From: Maea johnstoni
Lineage: Eukaryota > Annelida > Polychaeta > Spionida > Magelonidae
Assembly (NCBI GenBank): GCA_963942565.1
Contig: OZ012691.1
Coordinates: 7,602,271-7,666,270, forward strand
Direction: 5' to 3'
Length of the DNA: 64,000 nucleotides
The notes under the pieces are model-generated. The model was not told where the DNA came from and did no database searches. It saw nothing but the letters and a program-made list of their open reading frames with translations. Numbering within the stretch: the stretch's first letter is position 1; every line of letters starts with the position of its first letter. Of the stretch, positions 1 to 12,640 are shown one piece after another. The translations under genes were made by a program, and so were the position numbers.

Positions 1-214
1 CAGAGATACTCTAGAAAGTATCGTCTGCTACTTTCATACTTATGAAAATAACTTTGGAATGAAGCAAAAGTTCACAAAATATTTGAAGGAGAGTTTTTGT
101 TTTGCATCTGATTAAGATTTCTCTTTCAAATATTCTCCAAAAAATGCTATTGTTTGAGAAATATTATCAAAATTGTCAGGCCTGTTTTGGCCGCTCTGAG
201 TGTGAATGGGTTAA
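1..214 (+). mobile_element. MITE family B copy, 5' end cut by window
   Basis: Ends ctctgagtgtgaatgggttaa-type terminus at 214. Family B is ~230 bp, TTAACCCATTCACACTCAGA to GAGTGTGAATGGGTTAA, with an internal foldback atttgaaggagag / ctccttcaaat. Confidence 0.85.
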
Positions 215-619
215 TCTGCCCATTAACCCTCCCAACTTTATTCAGACAGCACTTGTGCTGAATATACAGTAGGAAAGGGCAGCTGATAATTTTATTTCAG
301 GCTGAGACATTTGCTCATTTTGCAGCGGCTCTTTAAGGGAGGTGTTATTGTGGTTTTATTTCCTGCCCGGTGAGGGGAGAGGCATACAAATGGGCAATAG
401 AAAGCCTAGAGCGTGGATTCCTGTCGAACGCTGAACGCCGCAGGATGTCTGTGTGTCACTAGACAGACTCCACGCTGGCAATATTGATGCAGACAGAATA
501 TTGCAGCTCTCTCTCTCCTCTCCCTCTCTCTCCCTTGTGCTCCGACCAATACAGGCTAATATGCCAGGCCTAGGATTGGCAGGTATTTTTTTCGAATCAG
601 TCACTGCTCAGGTCTCCCC
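215..619. other. gene-free, complex sequence
   Basis: No exon seen; CT-rich stretch at 508-535. Could hold regulatory sites; nothing definite. Confidence 0.4.
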
Positions 620-816
620 TTAACCCTGCGGCTACTTTCGTCCAAAGCACACAGACGCAAAGATTTCTGAAAAGCATCCAAACCCTGTCATGTTGGTATT
701 CATTGGAAAGCTCTCGCTGAGTGCTCTCAAATGAGTACCCAGGGTTCCAGTCATTTTTCAGGTTTTTGCATCATTTTGTATTGGTCGAATTAGCCATCAG
801 CAGCATAATGGTTAAC
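620..816 (+). mobile_element. MITE family A copy
   Basis: Family A: ~210 bp, one end TTAACCCTTCCAATGCTGAG, the other CAGCAGCATAAGGGTTAA; TTAA at both sides and CCC/GGG tips are the piggyBac-superfamily signature. No coding capacity. This copy has a slightly altered left tip. Confidence 0.85.
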
Positions 817-874
817 CTGTCTTTTCCTTTTGAGATTTTAAAAGCTTTACCCTGCAAATCATGCCCCATCCTCG

Positions 875-1090
875 TAACCCTTCCAATGCTAAGGCGCTAC
901 TTTCGTCCAAAGCATAAGAATGTTATGATTTTTGAAAAACATCTAAACCCTTCCATGTTGGTATTCATAGGAAAGCTCTCACTGAGTTCTGTCAGATGTG
1001 TACCCATGTGCCAGGGTTAAGTCATTTTTCAGGTTTTTTTGCTACATTTTGTATCAACCAAATAAACCACCAGCAGCCGAAGGGCATTAG
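875..1090 (+). mobile_element. MITE family A copy
   Basis: Left tip taacccttccaatgctaagg; right tip degraded (cagcagccgaagggcatta). Confidence 0.8.
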
Positions 1091-2024
1091 GCTGCAGCCA
1101 CTGGGATCGGCAGATGATTTTTGGAATCGGTAGCTGCTCATTCATCTCCTGAACACCTCTTTTCCTTCTGAGATTCTGGGCACTTGAAGCATTAATTGCT
1201 GATATTGGCACATTCTAATCTTTCCATCCTCTTTGGAGATAACTGGATTGATCCCAATATTCTGCGGATTACTGATTGCATGGAAGTTTTATGAGAAGTT
1301 GTAAAAAATTATCCCTTATCATCCATGTCAATAAGTGCATTGGTAGCATAACAAACATAAAACTCAATCAGTCTTCTAATAAAAAGAGCTTTAGATGCAT
1401 GAAAACAATTATGAAAATATACAGAATGGTCTTTTTTCACCATATATTGCAGAACTTTTTCTATGTCTGGATGATAGTTCCTGTGGTATTTACCACCCAT
1501 ATCAGCTACTGGTGATAAACTGATATTGTTCAAATGTAGTGATGAACAGTTTTTCACCAATCAGGGATAGGTTCTTTTTCGAAGGTGAAACTTTTTGTTA
1601 GGAAACTGCAGTGGCACATTTATCATTTGGACCTTATCATGTCGTTTTTCATTGATATCTCACTATGGAAGCTTATAAATTTGGCAAAAACACATTCATG
1701 CCCTTATCAACTAAAAAGGCCTGAACTGATAACTTGGCAATATATATCTTTTGGATACTGTTTTAAAAAGGAATGTTGTACTTATTTATCAAACATTTTT
1801 TTACCTAGAAAAATCAATGATAAGCTCATCAGTGGAGAAAAATAGTTGTACAGGAATAATTTGATTTTACTATGAGATGCATAGTAGTTCAACCAGCTTC
1901 CACCAGGGGAGAATAGTTCAGATGATTATATGAATTAGAGATGGGTCTATACTAGGTAGTTCATCTAATTTCCACCAGGGGAGAATCATTTGCCTGGATT
2001 GCAATGGATCAGAGGCTTAAATTC

Positions 2025-2025
<1 letters not shown>
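1091..2025. other. gene-free, no recognised repeat
   Basis: Two short ttccaccaggggagaat repeats near 1,900 and 1,970; otherwise nothing. Confidence 0.4.
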
Positions 2026-2079
<54 letters not shown>

Positions 2080-2080
2080 A

Positions 2081-2122
<42 letters not shown>
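2026..2122. repeat. (AGT)n microsatellite
   Basis: About 32 AGT units with one AAT interruption. Confidence 0.98.
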
Positions 2123-2123
<1 letters not shown>

Positions 2124-2549
2124 TCATCCATTTTAGTAGAAGTATGTAGTAGTATGTGGTATGTAGCAAATATGCAGCAATAGTAGTAGCAGTAGCATTA
2201 GCAGCAGCAATAGCAGTAGTAGTTCATCTATCGTCCACCAGGTGGAGTAGATCGCAGGCAGAACAATACAATGAGATGATGATGATGATGAGTATGATAG
2301 GCTTTAGGGCGGGTCTCCCTATAATCAGCCACAGAGCCAGCCCTAATCAGCTAAACCAGATAAGTACTGGATAGGATTGGACCGTCAAGCATAAATAATG
2401 CAGGACTTGTTGTATTGATAGCTGCTGGGGCTTGTGTTTATCTAGGCAATACCAGCTACCACACACACCTGGTATCCAACTGACCACCTTAAAGATAGTG
2501 TGAAGTTGGCAGTATTTTCATAACATTCTCTGCTACATTTTATCATATA

Positions 2550-2735
2550 TTAACCCTTCCAATGCTGAGGCTACTTCGTCTAATGGACAAGAGCGCAAAG
2601 ATTTTTGAAAACCACCTAAACCCTGTCATGTGGGTATTTATTGGATAACTCTTACTAAGTATTTTCAGATGAGTACCCAAGTGCCAGGGTTTCATCATTT
2701 AGTATTGGCCAAATTTGCCACCAAAGTCGTTGCTA
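2550..2735 (+). mobile_element. MITE family A copy, right end lost
   Basis: Clear left tip; decays after ccaaatttgccacc. Confidence 0.8.
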
Positions 2736-3596
2736 TTGTTTTGATTCTAGTCAACAGTGCTCTTTACAATGTTTGCAAAAAGATGGCTTCTTTAAAAAAG
2801 ATTACACCATACTGTTCAGACTTTAACAGATCATAGCATAGATGAACGGATTGAGTGGTGAAACAAACATGTATTATCTTATAAATTTCAAGGGTGAATT
2901 TGCATAGAGGTATCATGACAATGTCCTATGATATGTGAAAGCAAAACATTTAAGTATATCAACAAAAAAACGGCCTCAATACATAGAATAACTCCTACAT
3001 CATTGTGATACAGTGTCACGTGATGGTTTCTAAAATTTATTATTATAACTAGTATTCATTGTATGTAACTTGGTGGTTGATGAAATGTATCAATACTCAT
3101 ACAGAGTAACAATGGGGGACATACTGTTGTAGCCTTATATAGTTACTCTGTTACACAGGTCACAGCTTTCTCCTGACCAATGCAGCTGTAGTGTCTACTT
3201 ATGGTTGATATAATGTTCCAACACACTTTCAGTGTCGTATCAAATTATATCATTTTACCCCTCTAAGAGGCTACAATGTCAATTATTGGTTGATAAAATG
3301 TATCAATACTCATAGAATGTAACATAAAATGACATCCTTTTAGCCTTCTGAGAGATACAATATCAATTAGTTTATAAAGTTTGGTACAATGTAGCAATTA
3401 TATGAAATTTGATACAAAGTGTCTAGGACTGCCAATGTTATTGTTTGATTCCCAGATCCATATGGACATGCATCATATTTCACAGAATTGTATCATTTCT
3501 CAGGAGGCCCTTTTGATATTGATTAAAGTAGTACTTGCCTGCACACTTCACTCCTCTCTGTAGGTGCATCGTACTGGGCTGAACTCGACTACACTA

Positions 3597-3809
3597 AAAC
3601 CCTTTCAGATTACATTCATCTAAGGCACAAGAACTAAAAAAAACAACTTTGAAAATCATCGAAATCCTGTCATGTTGGTATTCATTGCAAAGCTCTCATT
3701 GAGTACTAACATATATATGAGTACCCATTTGCCAGGGTTGTCATTTTTCAGCTTTTTTCACATTATTTTGTATTGACCAAATTAGCCACCAGCTGCTAAA
3801 GAGTTGATA
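3597..3809 (+). mobile_element. MITE family A copy, degraded tips
   Basis: Internal gagtacccatttgccagggt block intact; both tips changed. Confidence 0.7.
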
Positions 3810-3879
3810 GTAACAGAAGTTGTTAACTTGTTATAAGTTGTTATTATAGATTCCACAGTCGTACAGAAGAACAAAGAAT

Positions 3880-5190
3880 TCAGCTAATTATTTGTCCATG
3901 TAGGAACAATGCATAGGTATCAGCAGTGGCTGTTACAATATTGTACTTATGATCAAACAGCAAACCATAAAAGGAAAAAAACGAAATTCAGGTATTTAGC
4001 CATGTAGCTAATATTTAATGGTTATAGAAGCTGCTGTAAGAATTTTGTATGTCTCAGGTATACAGAAAAGCCTAAAGAGAAATGAAAAATGAAATACAGA
4101 TATTCGCACATGTAGCTATGATGTTCCTGTAACGTTGTAGACTGATTATAAATACAGAGAAACATAAAGGGAACATAAATTAGCATTTAGATATATTGGC
4201 TATGCATGAGCTACAATGTACTGACAACAAACATGGCTGTTTGAATATTGTAAAGCAATTATCTGAAGAAACAAAAAGAGAGGTATAAAATGGCGGACCG
4301 GTACTATTCGGTTGGCCTTGTAGCTATTATGTACTAGTAACAGCATGGGCTGTTAGAATATTAGAATATTGTACCTGCAATTATACAGAGAAACATAAAG
4401 AAAGGTATAAAATGGGGCACAGGTATTCGGTTGGCCTTGTAGCTATTATGTACTAGTAACTGCATCGGCTGTTAGAATATTAGAATATTGTACCTGCAAT
4501 TATACGAAGAAACATAAAGAGAGGTATAAAATGGCAGTCAGGTACTATTCAGTTGGCCTTGTAAATCATGTAACAGTAACAGAAATGGCTGTTAGAATAT
4601 TAGAATACTGCTCCTGCAATTATACAGAGAAACATAAAGAGAGGTATAAAATGGGGCACAGGTATTCGGTTGGCCTTGTAGCTATTATGTACTAGTAACT
4701 GCATCGCTGTTAGAACATTAGAATATTGTACCTGCAATTATACAAGGAAACGTAAAGAGAGGTATAAAATGGGGCACAGGTATTCGGTTGGCCTTGTAGC
4801 TATGATGTACTAGTAACAGCATTGACTGTTAGAATATTTGAATACTGTGCAATTATGCAAAGAAATATATAGAGCGGTATAAAATGGCTGACAGATATCC
4901 GGGTGGCCTTCTAGTAATGATACTAGTGATAGCATTGCCTGTTAGAAAATTAGAATGTACTGTTCCTGCAATTATACAGAGAAACATAAAGAGAAACAAA
5001 ATAGCAGACAGGTATTCAGTTGGCCTTACAGCCTCTATGTATTAGTAATGGGATTGGCTGTTAGAATGTTAGAATATCTTACCTGCAATTATACAGAGCC
5101 ACATAAACAGAAACATAAAATGGCAGTTAGTTTAGTAGTTAGCAGTGTTAAGCCACAATACACATTAATGGCTTCTATGCATTAATCATA
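3880..5190. repeat. ~120-bp minisatellite, ~11 copies
   Basis: gaggtataaaatgg recurs at 4,279, 4,402, 4,521, 4,641, 4,759 and 4,873 with ttggccttgtagctattatg between; older copies extend back to ~3,880 and on to 5,190. Confidence 0.9.
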
Positions 5191-5199
5191 GGCAAGGAT

Positions 5200-5405
5200 C
5201 GGAAGCTGGATTGAGCCAAATGACTCTCCATCAATGTTGCATGTCACCTCTCTCCCTCTCTCTCTCACTGTTGCATGCAGACATGGTGATACATTAAGGC
5301 GCAACATTTGCTGACAGCGCCAGATGGCAGCGCAGGCTCATGCTAATCAGATTGCTGGCTGCATGCAAATCGAAACTGAAGTTGAATTTAATCTCATCAT
5401 CACTT
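5200..5405. other. candidate conserved non-coding block with POU/octamer-like sites
   Basis: Complex, non-repetitive; holds atgctaat and atgcaaat about 25 bp apart plus two gttgcatg. Confidence 0.3.
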
Positions 5406-5406
5406 T

Positions 5407-5700
5407 ATGCTACTAATGGAAGGACTAAAAAGTCTGCTTTACCATCCATTGCTACTTGGAGATATTATTGTCTTATATTGTGTGCATATTGACTTTATTA
5501 TGGATGCCTCTTTTCTTGAAGGACTAAAAAAGCCTGCTATACTAACGATTGCTACTTGGAGATATTCTTGTCTTATACAGTGTGCATATTGACTTTATTA
5601 TGGATGCCTCTTTTCTTGAAGGACTAAAAAAGCCTGCATTACTGACCATTGCTACTTGAAGTATCCTTGTCTTATATAGCATGCGCATATTGACTTGGGT
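5407..5700. repeat. 100-bp tandem repeat, 3 copies
   Basis: gaaggactaaaaa at 5,419, 5,518 and 5,618. Confidence 0.9.
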
Positions 5701-5739
5701 AAAATAGCTAGCATGGTGACCTAGTTGCAAAAAATCATA

Positions 5740-5882
5740 TTAACCCTTACAATGCTGAGGCTACTTTCATGCATTCACACAAGGATGCAAAGATGTTTAA
5801 AAAAACATCTAAACCTTGTCATGTTGGTATTCATTGGATAGCTCCTGCTGAGCATTCGTAGATGAGTACCATGTGCCAAGTG
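5740..5882 (+). mobile_element. MITE family A copy, truncated
   Basis: Left tip good; element stops at catgtgccaag where a 54-bp tandem array begins. Confidence 0.75.
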
Positions 5883-5885
5883 TGT

Positions 5886-6060
5886 TGGCAAGGTTGCAAT
5901 ATTGTCTTTTCACAGATAAGCAAGTATGGTGGCATGGTTGCAATGTTATTTTACATTACAAAGTGCATTGGCCTGGTTGCAATATTGACATGTGTTAGCA
6001 AACATGCTGGTCTGGTTGCAATATTGTCATATATTAGCAAGCATGTTGGTGTTATTTATA
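5886..6060. repeat. ~54-bp tandem repeat, 4 copies
   Basis: ggttgcaatattg / agcaagcatg units. Confidence 0.85.
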
Positions 6061-6521
6061 AAAGTCTTGTGGGTGTAATTTACAAATTGTGTCTCACATA
6101 AGAAATATTCGATAGGTGTTTCACCTTGTATTGTATAATGGTAGGGAGGTAATAGCATTATCATTAGTTAACAACATTATTTTTATGTTCAGCCTTAATT
6201 TTGAACCTGTAAAAACTGTTTTATCCTATATGGGTTTTAGATTTTATGGTAGAACATTTTGAAAATATTCATTAGACTTTCATATTTGTATTTGTATGAG
6301 AGGGTTAAGGCAACACCATTAGTTAAGGATGCTATTATGTGTGTTCACCATTTAATGTTACGTCTGTGTATAAGCAGTATTGTTACTCTAGTGGGTTTTC
6401 TGGTCTTAGTGTATAGCACACGAGAAAAAAGAACTATTCATGAGGTTTTTGACTGGGTGTTTGATATTTGGTAGAGAGTGAAGGTACCATTAGTAAAGGA
6501 CACCAATGGGAATGTTCACCC

Positions 6522-6751
6522 TTAACTGATTGGCACTCAGAGTTCCTTTAGAAAGTATTGTCTGCTACTTTCATACTTTTGAAAATAACTTTAAAATTAA
6601 GCGAATATTCACAAATTATTTGAAGCAGAGTTGTTGTTTGGCTTCTGATCAACCCCTCTCCTTCAAATGTTTTCAAGAAAATGCTTTTGAAAGTAAAATA
6701 CTTCCAAAATTGTCAGGCCTCTTTTGGTCGTTGCGAGTGTAAATGGGTTAA
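6522..6751 (+). mobile_element. MITE family B copy
   Basis: Full length; TTAA at both ends, left tip ttaactgattggcactcaga, right tip gagtgtaaatgggttaa. Confidence 0.85.
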
Positions 6752-8865
6752 TGGTGTCTCTTTGTATGAATTACTGCCAGTCTAGCGGGTTCTCAGGTAT
6801 TAATGGAGCACATGAGAAGAAAAGAGAAAAAAAGATAGGTTTATCTAGAGGAGTCATGTAGACTGCTCCTTGGGGGTGATATGATATTTTTCACAGGCCT
6901 GAAGGCTGACAGGCTCACTCAAGGGCAGGGGTGTCCAAAATTTTGAGTTCTCAGGAGCACAGATAATTGGTCTTGGAGCACAGCAATTTTTGGGAGGCGC
7001 TATGCAAAAAATCTGTCACCAGGTGGCACTACCATTATTATCCTTGTAGCAGTAATTAAGACCTATATAGATCAATAGGTGGTATCAGTAAAGGGAGTTA
7101 ACATATTTTATTAGTGCAATTAGTATTAAAAAATTCACATGGAACATGTAACAGAATCATTTGGTTAAGTTTACTGGACATTTCCTGAATTAAACAGAGT
7201 GACAGATTTGTCTTGTCGCACTTTTGAGACCTTTGTCGCACAATGGAGTATATTTTGGATGACCTATCACTATAATAAGTAGCCTAAGATATTGTTATGT
7301 TAAAGTAATGATGTTATGTTAATAGAATGCATGTATCAGAAAATGTCTTCCAATATCTGAAATCATTGAACACATGCAAAGCATATCTAGATCGTAAAAT
7401 GTCATCTGGAACTTAAGCATTCTCAAAATCACTACTTAGTTGACCATAAGTTCACTTTTACAATATTACCGAATAATCAGGGCATTTTAGGTGTTATGAA
7501 CATGAATGGGTCAAAACAATATTTCATTTCATTTAATATAACCTTATCTTTTTTGTGTACAAAAAGTCAGAGCCACCAACACCAGCTTTTAGGACAAGGC
7601 CAACAAAGTTTGCATTGTGGAGGCTCATTTGGCCAATAATTCATCAGAGGCTGGCGCTTGCATTGCTGTGTGTGTATGCGAGTACCAGAGACATTGGTAG
7701 AGCACTAGCCTAGCTACAAGGCCCTACTCTGTTTTAGTTTATTATATATAATGCCTGCACCTGTACTTCATAGGGACTTGTGGCCCACTGTTGGCCATTT
7801 AGTTCACACAATTGCCACACGAGGGCATGTGAGCTCCTAGTATACTGCAGTGCCATCTATCCACAATGGAAGACATTTAAATAGGGCCTGGGAGGCAGGC
7901 TAGTAGAGCACTGGCTGTGTCTTCTAGGGAGAGCTCAGTGCAGGCAGGCAGGCAGGGCGCCCAGGCACTCCACACGCCCCAGCATTAAGACCCAGATTGA
8001 GATCCATAAAACAACTTGCCTGCCTCTCAAAGCGCAATAAGAAATGGGGACCAGGCAGGCAGGCTTAGTGTGCAACGCCTTCAAGCAGAAAAGAAAATTG
8101 CATTAAGGGGATGAATATCTCTTGTCCTGGATTGAGAGTTTGCTCCTAACCACTCTAGGGGGTCTACATTCAGAAGGCTGGTGTGAGGGGGTTGAATTGG
8201 CATAACCATTATCAGGGCGTCCCCATGAGTACATTGACATTATCAGCTTGTTAAATGATCATAATAAAATATATAGAGCTATATTCTTGAAAGTGAGTGT
8301 AATAATGCAATTGTAAACGTTGGTGTCCATCTTCATAAAGTTTCTGCCCCAGAACCTTTAAAAATGGCCTATAGGTATTTGAATGCGGAAGAGTTTGACA
8401 TTTGTTTATGGATCTAAAACAGATTCTGTTATTTGGCTTTGCCTTGCAGGTGTTTCAAATAAGTCCACGCTACCTGTTTGTGCCAAAATGAAAGTGTTTG
8501 GCAACTTGGTTGATATGATTTAAACTTATATCATGATGACTTCCTATGAAACACAGTGGATCAACCAAGCACTAGGCAAAGAAGGTGGCCTAAGACAAAA
8601 ACATGGCTGAACCTGCTAAATGTCAGGCTACAGGGGAAGCTATATAAAGGAGTTGATATTTTTGCTGTTTATAAATTTAAGGAACAACATGAAATCTTGG
8701 AGGTATGCTATGTAATTTTTTATCGAACTTCGCTCACCAGACTACCTTTTTATCAAAGGGATTATACAAGTCAAGCCCTGTATTTGATTCTTCTTTTTGC
8801 CACCAGATGGAGGTTTCGATCTTACTTTTGAGAGTGTACACTGTCTTCTTTGTAGTAGGAATCTG
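6752..8865. other. gene-free
   Basis: No exon found. GGCA-repeat-like gcaggcaggcaggcaggg at ~7,940. Short open frames here lack splice sites and family resemblance. Confidence 0.4.
6926..7262. mobile_element. possible hAT-like remnant
   Basis: caggggtgtccaaaa is a typical hAT tip; no convincing partner end (tttggatgacctat near 7,255 is the best). Confidence 0.3.
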
Positions 8866-8867
8866 CT

Positions 8868-9065
8868 GCGCTTTATTGTGTTAATTACTGCTATTCGTTA
8901 ATGGCAACTGAATCATGCAGGATAGTGCGAGATTCATTTTCCTCGCGCAGCACCTAATCTTATGTCTTAATTAAAGCTCACTTAATCCAATCAGCTGAGC
9001 GGCGGGATACTGCGTTAGCTAGGCCAGCTTCTTTAGATTTATACAAGATGACAGGCTATTTCATC
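8868..9065. other. candidate conserved non-coding block
   Basis: Complex sequence with several TAAT cores (gtgttaattactgc, gtcttaattaaagc) and ccaatcagctgag, flanked by ordinary AT-rich DNA. Confidence 0.3.
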
Positions 9066-9292
9066 TTGCTGAAAGTAAGAGCTAAAATAATGTGCTTTTT
9101 GTTGCAATATTCATTCTGGCGGTAAGTGTGTACATTATATGATACAGTCTACAGAACCAGAGGCAACATTTGGGGTTAGAACTGGTATGAAATACAGACC
9201 AAATACCATTATCGAATGGGAAAAAGTATTGTATCATTTAAGATTTGATATAACCGTAGATGAATGCATTTCACTATCTGTTTCACAAAATT

Positions 9293-9457
9293 AGCCCTTA
9301 TGCTGCTGGTGGCTAATTTGGCCAATACAAAGTGATGCAAAAAAATCTGAAAATGGCTGAAACCCTGGCACATAGGTACTCATCTGAGAGTACTTAGCGA
9401 GAGCTATCCAATGAATACCACACCTTTGTGTGTTGTGCTCAGCATTGGAAGGGTTAA
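9293..9457 (-). mobile_element. MITE family A copy
   Basis: Reverse orientation: cccttatgctgctggtggc to cagcattggaagggttaa, with a short internal deletion. Confidence 0.85.
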
Positions 9458-10659
9458 TGCTATGTTAATTTCACGAGGCAGGCAGTATTGTTGAAATATC
9501 ACTAAGGTATTGAATCATCAAGGAGATATTGATATGATCTTGCCCTGTATGTGGCACACCCTTTTGGCTTGCTCAATAGTGTGCAATAGGAGTTGGCACC
9601 TCCCTGAGGGAACCCTTACTTTGGTTTGGCATGCTGCCTGCCAAATAATAAAAGGGGAATGTATGGATTGGTATATGGATACCACACATCTAAAAGGTCC
9701 CTTGGTCCTCTTTGGATCTGAAGGCTCAGTGCTCTTTCGAGATCTTCTTCCCTAGAGTAACTAATTCTATGCTTGGCCATTGTTCTTTAACAATGACAAA
9801 GGACTACTTTTAGTTAATAATCTGTCAATGTTCTTGAGCAATATGGCAAAGGACTGCTTTTAGGTAAAAAGATGTACAGCACTGAATGGCCTTTGTGTGT
9901 CAATGTGCCTTAAACCCTCATTCATTCATACTAGCCCTAAATGGGAAAAATTCAAACAACAAACTAAGTCAAGTATGTCACTGTTAAAATCAGAAACTAT
10001 TTGGTGCCACAATTTTGGTCTTTTTTGGTAAAAGTTATAATGTATGTTCCTCCATTCATTTCACATTATCGTTCATGATATCTGTGTCATCTGCATATAC
10101 AAAAAAGCCCTTCTTCTTCCATGTCTGAGCCTCCATCAAAGAAAAATGTTCCCCTATGTTTACTACTCAGGTAGGACTACAAGTGGTAGCATTTTACTAT
10201 CCCTGTACTGTACTTTATGCTAGTATTGCTAGCACTAGTAATTTGTTGAAAACAAACTTCTTCATAGTAAGCATGCAGAAACTGGAGATAATGATAAATT
10301 ATAAAGCCGAAAGTGAAGCCTCATTTATAATATGCACATGGAAGTTAATGGTGCCATGGCTGTTCCTGGGGGAGAGTTTAACGAGTACCCCTGGAGAAAT
10401 GCAGCAGTAATCTCCTGAACCCATACATTCCTGGAGAGCTCGTAAAAGGCTAGTTCACGCATTTAGGAATATCTTCCTAATAAAAACATGTCTTGGTAAA
10501 TATTTGAAAGAGAAGTACGTATTAATTGCAAAGATGACCATGATTAATGCCTCTCCTTGAGTTGGTGGAGGAATGTTTGTCAGAACCCAACCTACACTTC
10601 TTATTTATAGAATTTTAAAGTTCATGCTTGATTTCAAAGTGATTTAAACTATTCTTCAT
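9458..10659. other. gene-free
   Basis: Nothing recognised; a short duplication (caatg..caaaggactgcttttag) at 9,780-9,870. Confidence 0.4.
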
Positions 10660-10760
10660 CTAGAAGGGATTTTTTCCTGGTTCTGGGTTTCTATGTTGTT
10701 GGTATATGACCTAAGCTGTTGAATGCGATGTAAAAACAATTCCCTCCCTCCCTCCCTCCT
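10660..10760 (+). mobile_element. SINE 3' end fragment (family of 21,635)
   Basis: tatgacctaagctgttgaat and a (ccct)n tail match the end of the SINE at 21,635. Confidence 0.65.
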
Positions 10761-10851
10761 TTCCCCCAAAAGACACTTCTAAAAATCTCAAATCATTTAG
10801 AGAAGATTTGAAGCTGAAATATTAATCAGAATTTATGCTAGTAATTTGTTG

Positions 10852-10866
10852 TACTACTACTACAGT

Positions 10867-10930
<64 letters not shown>

Positions 10931-10950
10931 GCTACTACTACTGATGTTGC
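10852..10950. repeat. (ACT)n microsatellite
   Basis: About 30 units, slightly interrupted at each end. Confidence 0.97.
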
Positions 10951-11427
10951 TACTATTATAAATACTACTGCTTCTACTGCTCTGATTTATAGAATCTCCA
11001 CTTTTGTTTTTTGCTAGATTATTTATTTATCTTCAAATGTATCCTTGATCAAGCCGGCACTTTTCAAGGGAAAACTCCAGAAATGAATGGGTTTAAGGGG
11101 ACTCAGCATGTCTGAAGAGGATATATTCAGTGCTTGTTATGTTCCCACAACCAATTAGTATTGTTTTCGGAAAAGCCATGTTTTCTCAGAAGAAAATGAG
11201 GTAGAAGATTGAAGTTATTTGGCGGCAGTGATGAGTTGCCTGTTCCCGGGAGCTCCGGTCCCTGGACTGTCATGATCACAATCTTGTGTATTTTTTCCTG
11301 TCTTATTGTCTGAGTTATATTGTCTATCCTACTTTTTGGACTGTCCTAGCATCTTAAAGGATGTGTCTCGTAAAGAGGACAAGTCTTAGAAAAAGCATCT
11401 CTTTTGGGGATAACAGACTGGAAATTA

Positions 11428-11462
11428 TAACCCTTATGCTGCTGAGCCTCCTTTCGCCTTAA
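11428..11462 (+). mobile_element. MITE family A, left piece split by insertion
   Basis: aacccttatgctgctgagcc left tip; continues at 12,475 after a 1.0-kb inserted element. Confidence 0.7.
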
Positions 11463-12474
11463 AGGGCAAATGCACCATCACAAAGATGTAGGTTCAAAAT
11501 GAGCGTATACATGTCACCTTTCAAATAAGACCTCGCCCGAACCTGTCCTTATCAGCACTACTCAGTTATAGCTTACAGAAGTTCAGCAAGCAACAGTTCT
11601 GAGGCAGCTATACAGGGCCTCCATGCATCCCAAGATGCACTCTGTTTTTGACACCTTCTAAGCACCAGCCTGTGTCACTAGTGCTTAAGAGATAGCAGTA
11701 GCAGAGAAGCCTGCATGGATTTCCTTTACTTGCTTATCTTTATTCCTGGCTCATCCCTGATCACAATTTTTGGAAGCAAATAAAACTTCAAGAAGTAAAA
11801 CTTACATAGTATGGCAGAATTGAGCAATTCAGGAATTTGGAGGAATGGAAATATCTGACTCACCTAGGGAACTTCTCCCTTAGACCCACATGATCTTTTA
11901 CTCAATGGTGCCACGTTCTTTACTCAAAGATAGCATCTTGATAACAGGAAGTGAAGGAATACACATACTAATAAGTCCTACACTATTCCCATGAGTAACT
12001 GCTAACTGACACAAGTGTTGCAATTTCCTGTAAGTGATTAGCACAAACTGATTTCATAGCAATTAGGAAGTAATGGTTTCTACCCAACAATAAGCTACAA
12101 ATCAAAGACAAGCCACATAGTATAACTTCCAAGGATTGTTGGAATATACAATAGGAAATTGAAGAAGTTCAATCTTTGGGAATTGTGACAACTTATTGAA
12201 AGCCAGTAAGCAGGAAAGGGGAGCCCAGCCCCCTATTACTGCTATCTCTTAAGCACTAGTGACACAGGCAGGTGCTTAGAAGGTATCAGAAACAGAGTGC
12301 ATCTTGGGATACATGGAGGCCCTGTATAGCTGCCTCAGAACTGTTGCTTGCTGAACTTCTGTAAGCTATAACTGAGAAGTGCTCCAGAGGACAGGTTCTG
12401 GGGAAGTCTTATTTGAAAGGTTACATGTATACGCTCATTTTGAACCTAAATCATTCTGATGGTGCATTTGCCCT
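11463..12474. mobile_element. 1.0-kb non-autonomous DNA transposon with 238-bp inverted repeats
   Basis: Arms 11,463-11,700 and 12,237-12,474 are near-perfect inverted copies; tips agggcaaatgcaccatc / gatggtgcatttgccct match exactly. The ~535-bp centre has no ORF of note. Flanked by ttaa on the left and aaaa on the right. Superfamily not assigned. Confidence 0.85.
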
Positions 12475-12640
12475 AAAAGGACACAAAGATTTTGGAAAAG
12501 CATGTTAACCTTGTCATGTTGGTATTTTTTGGATAGCTCTCATTGAGTACTCTCTGGTGAATACCCATGTGCCCGTGTTTCAGTTAATTTGTCAGGTTTT
12601 TTGCATAATTTTGTATTGGACAAATTAGCCATCAGCTTCA
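12475..12640 (+). mobile_element. MITE family A, right piece
   Basis: Resumes at acacaaagattttggaaaag and runs to attagccatcagctt. Confidence 0.75.

Noticed and set aside
8556-8831. 91-residue open frame as a possible missing GRK N-terminal exon
   Set aside because: No resemblance to GRK residues 1-88 and no acceptor in the right phase.
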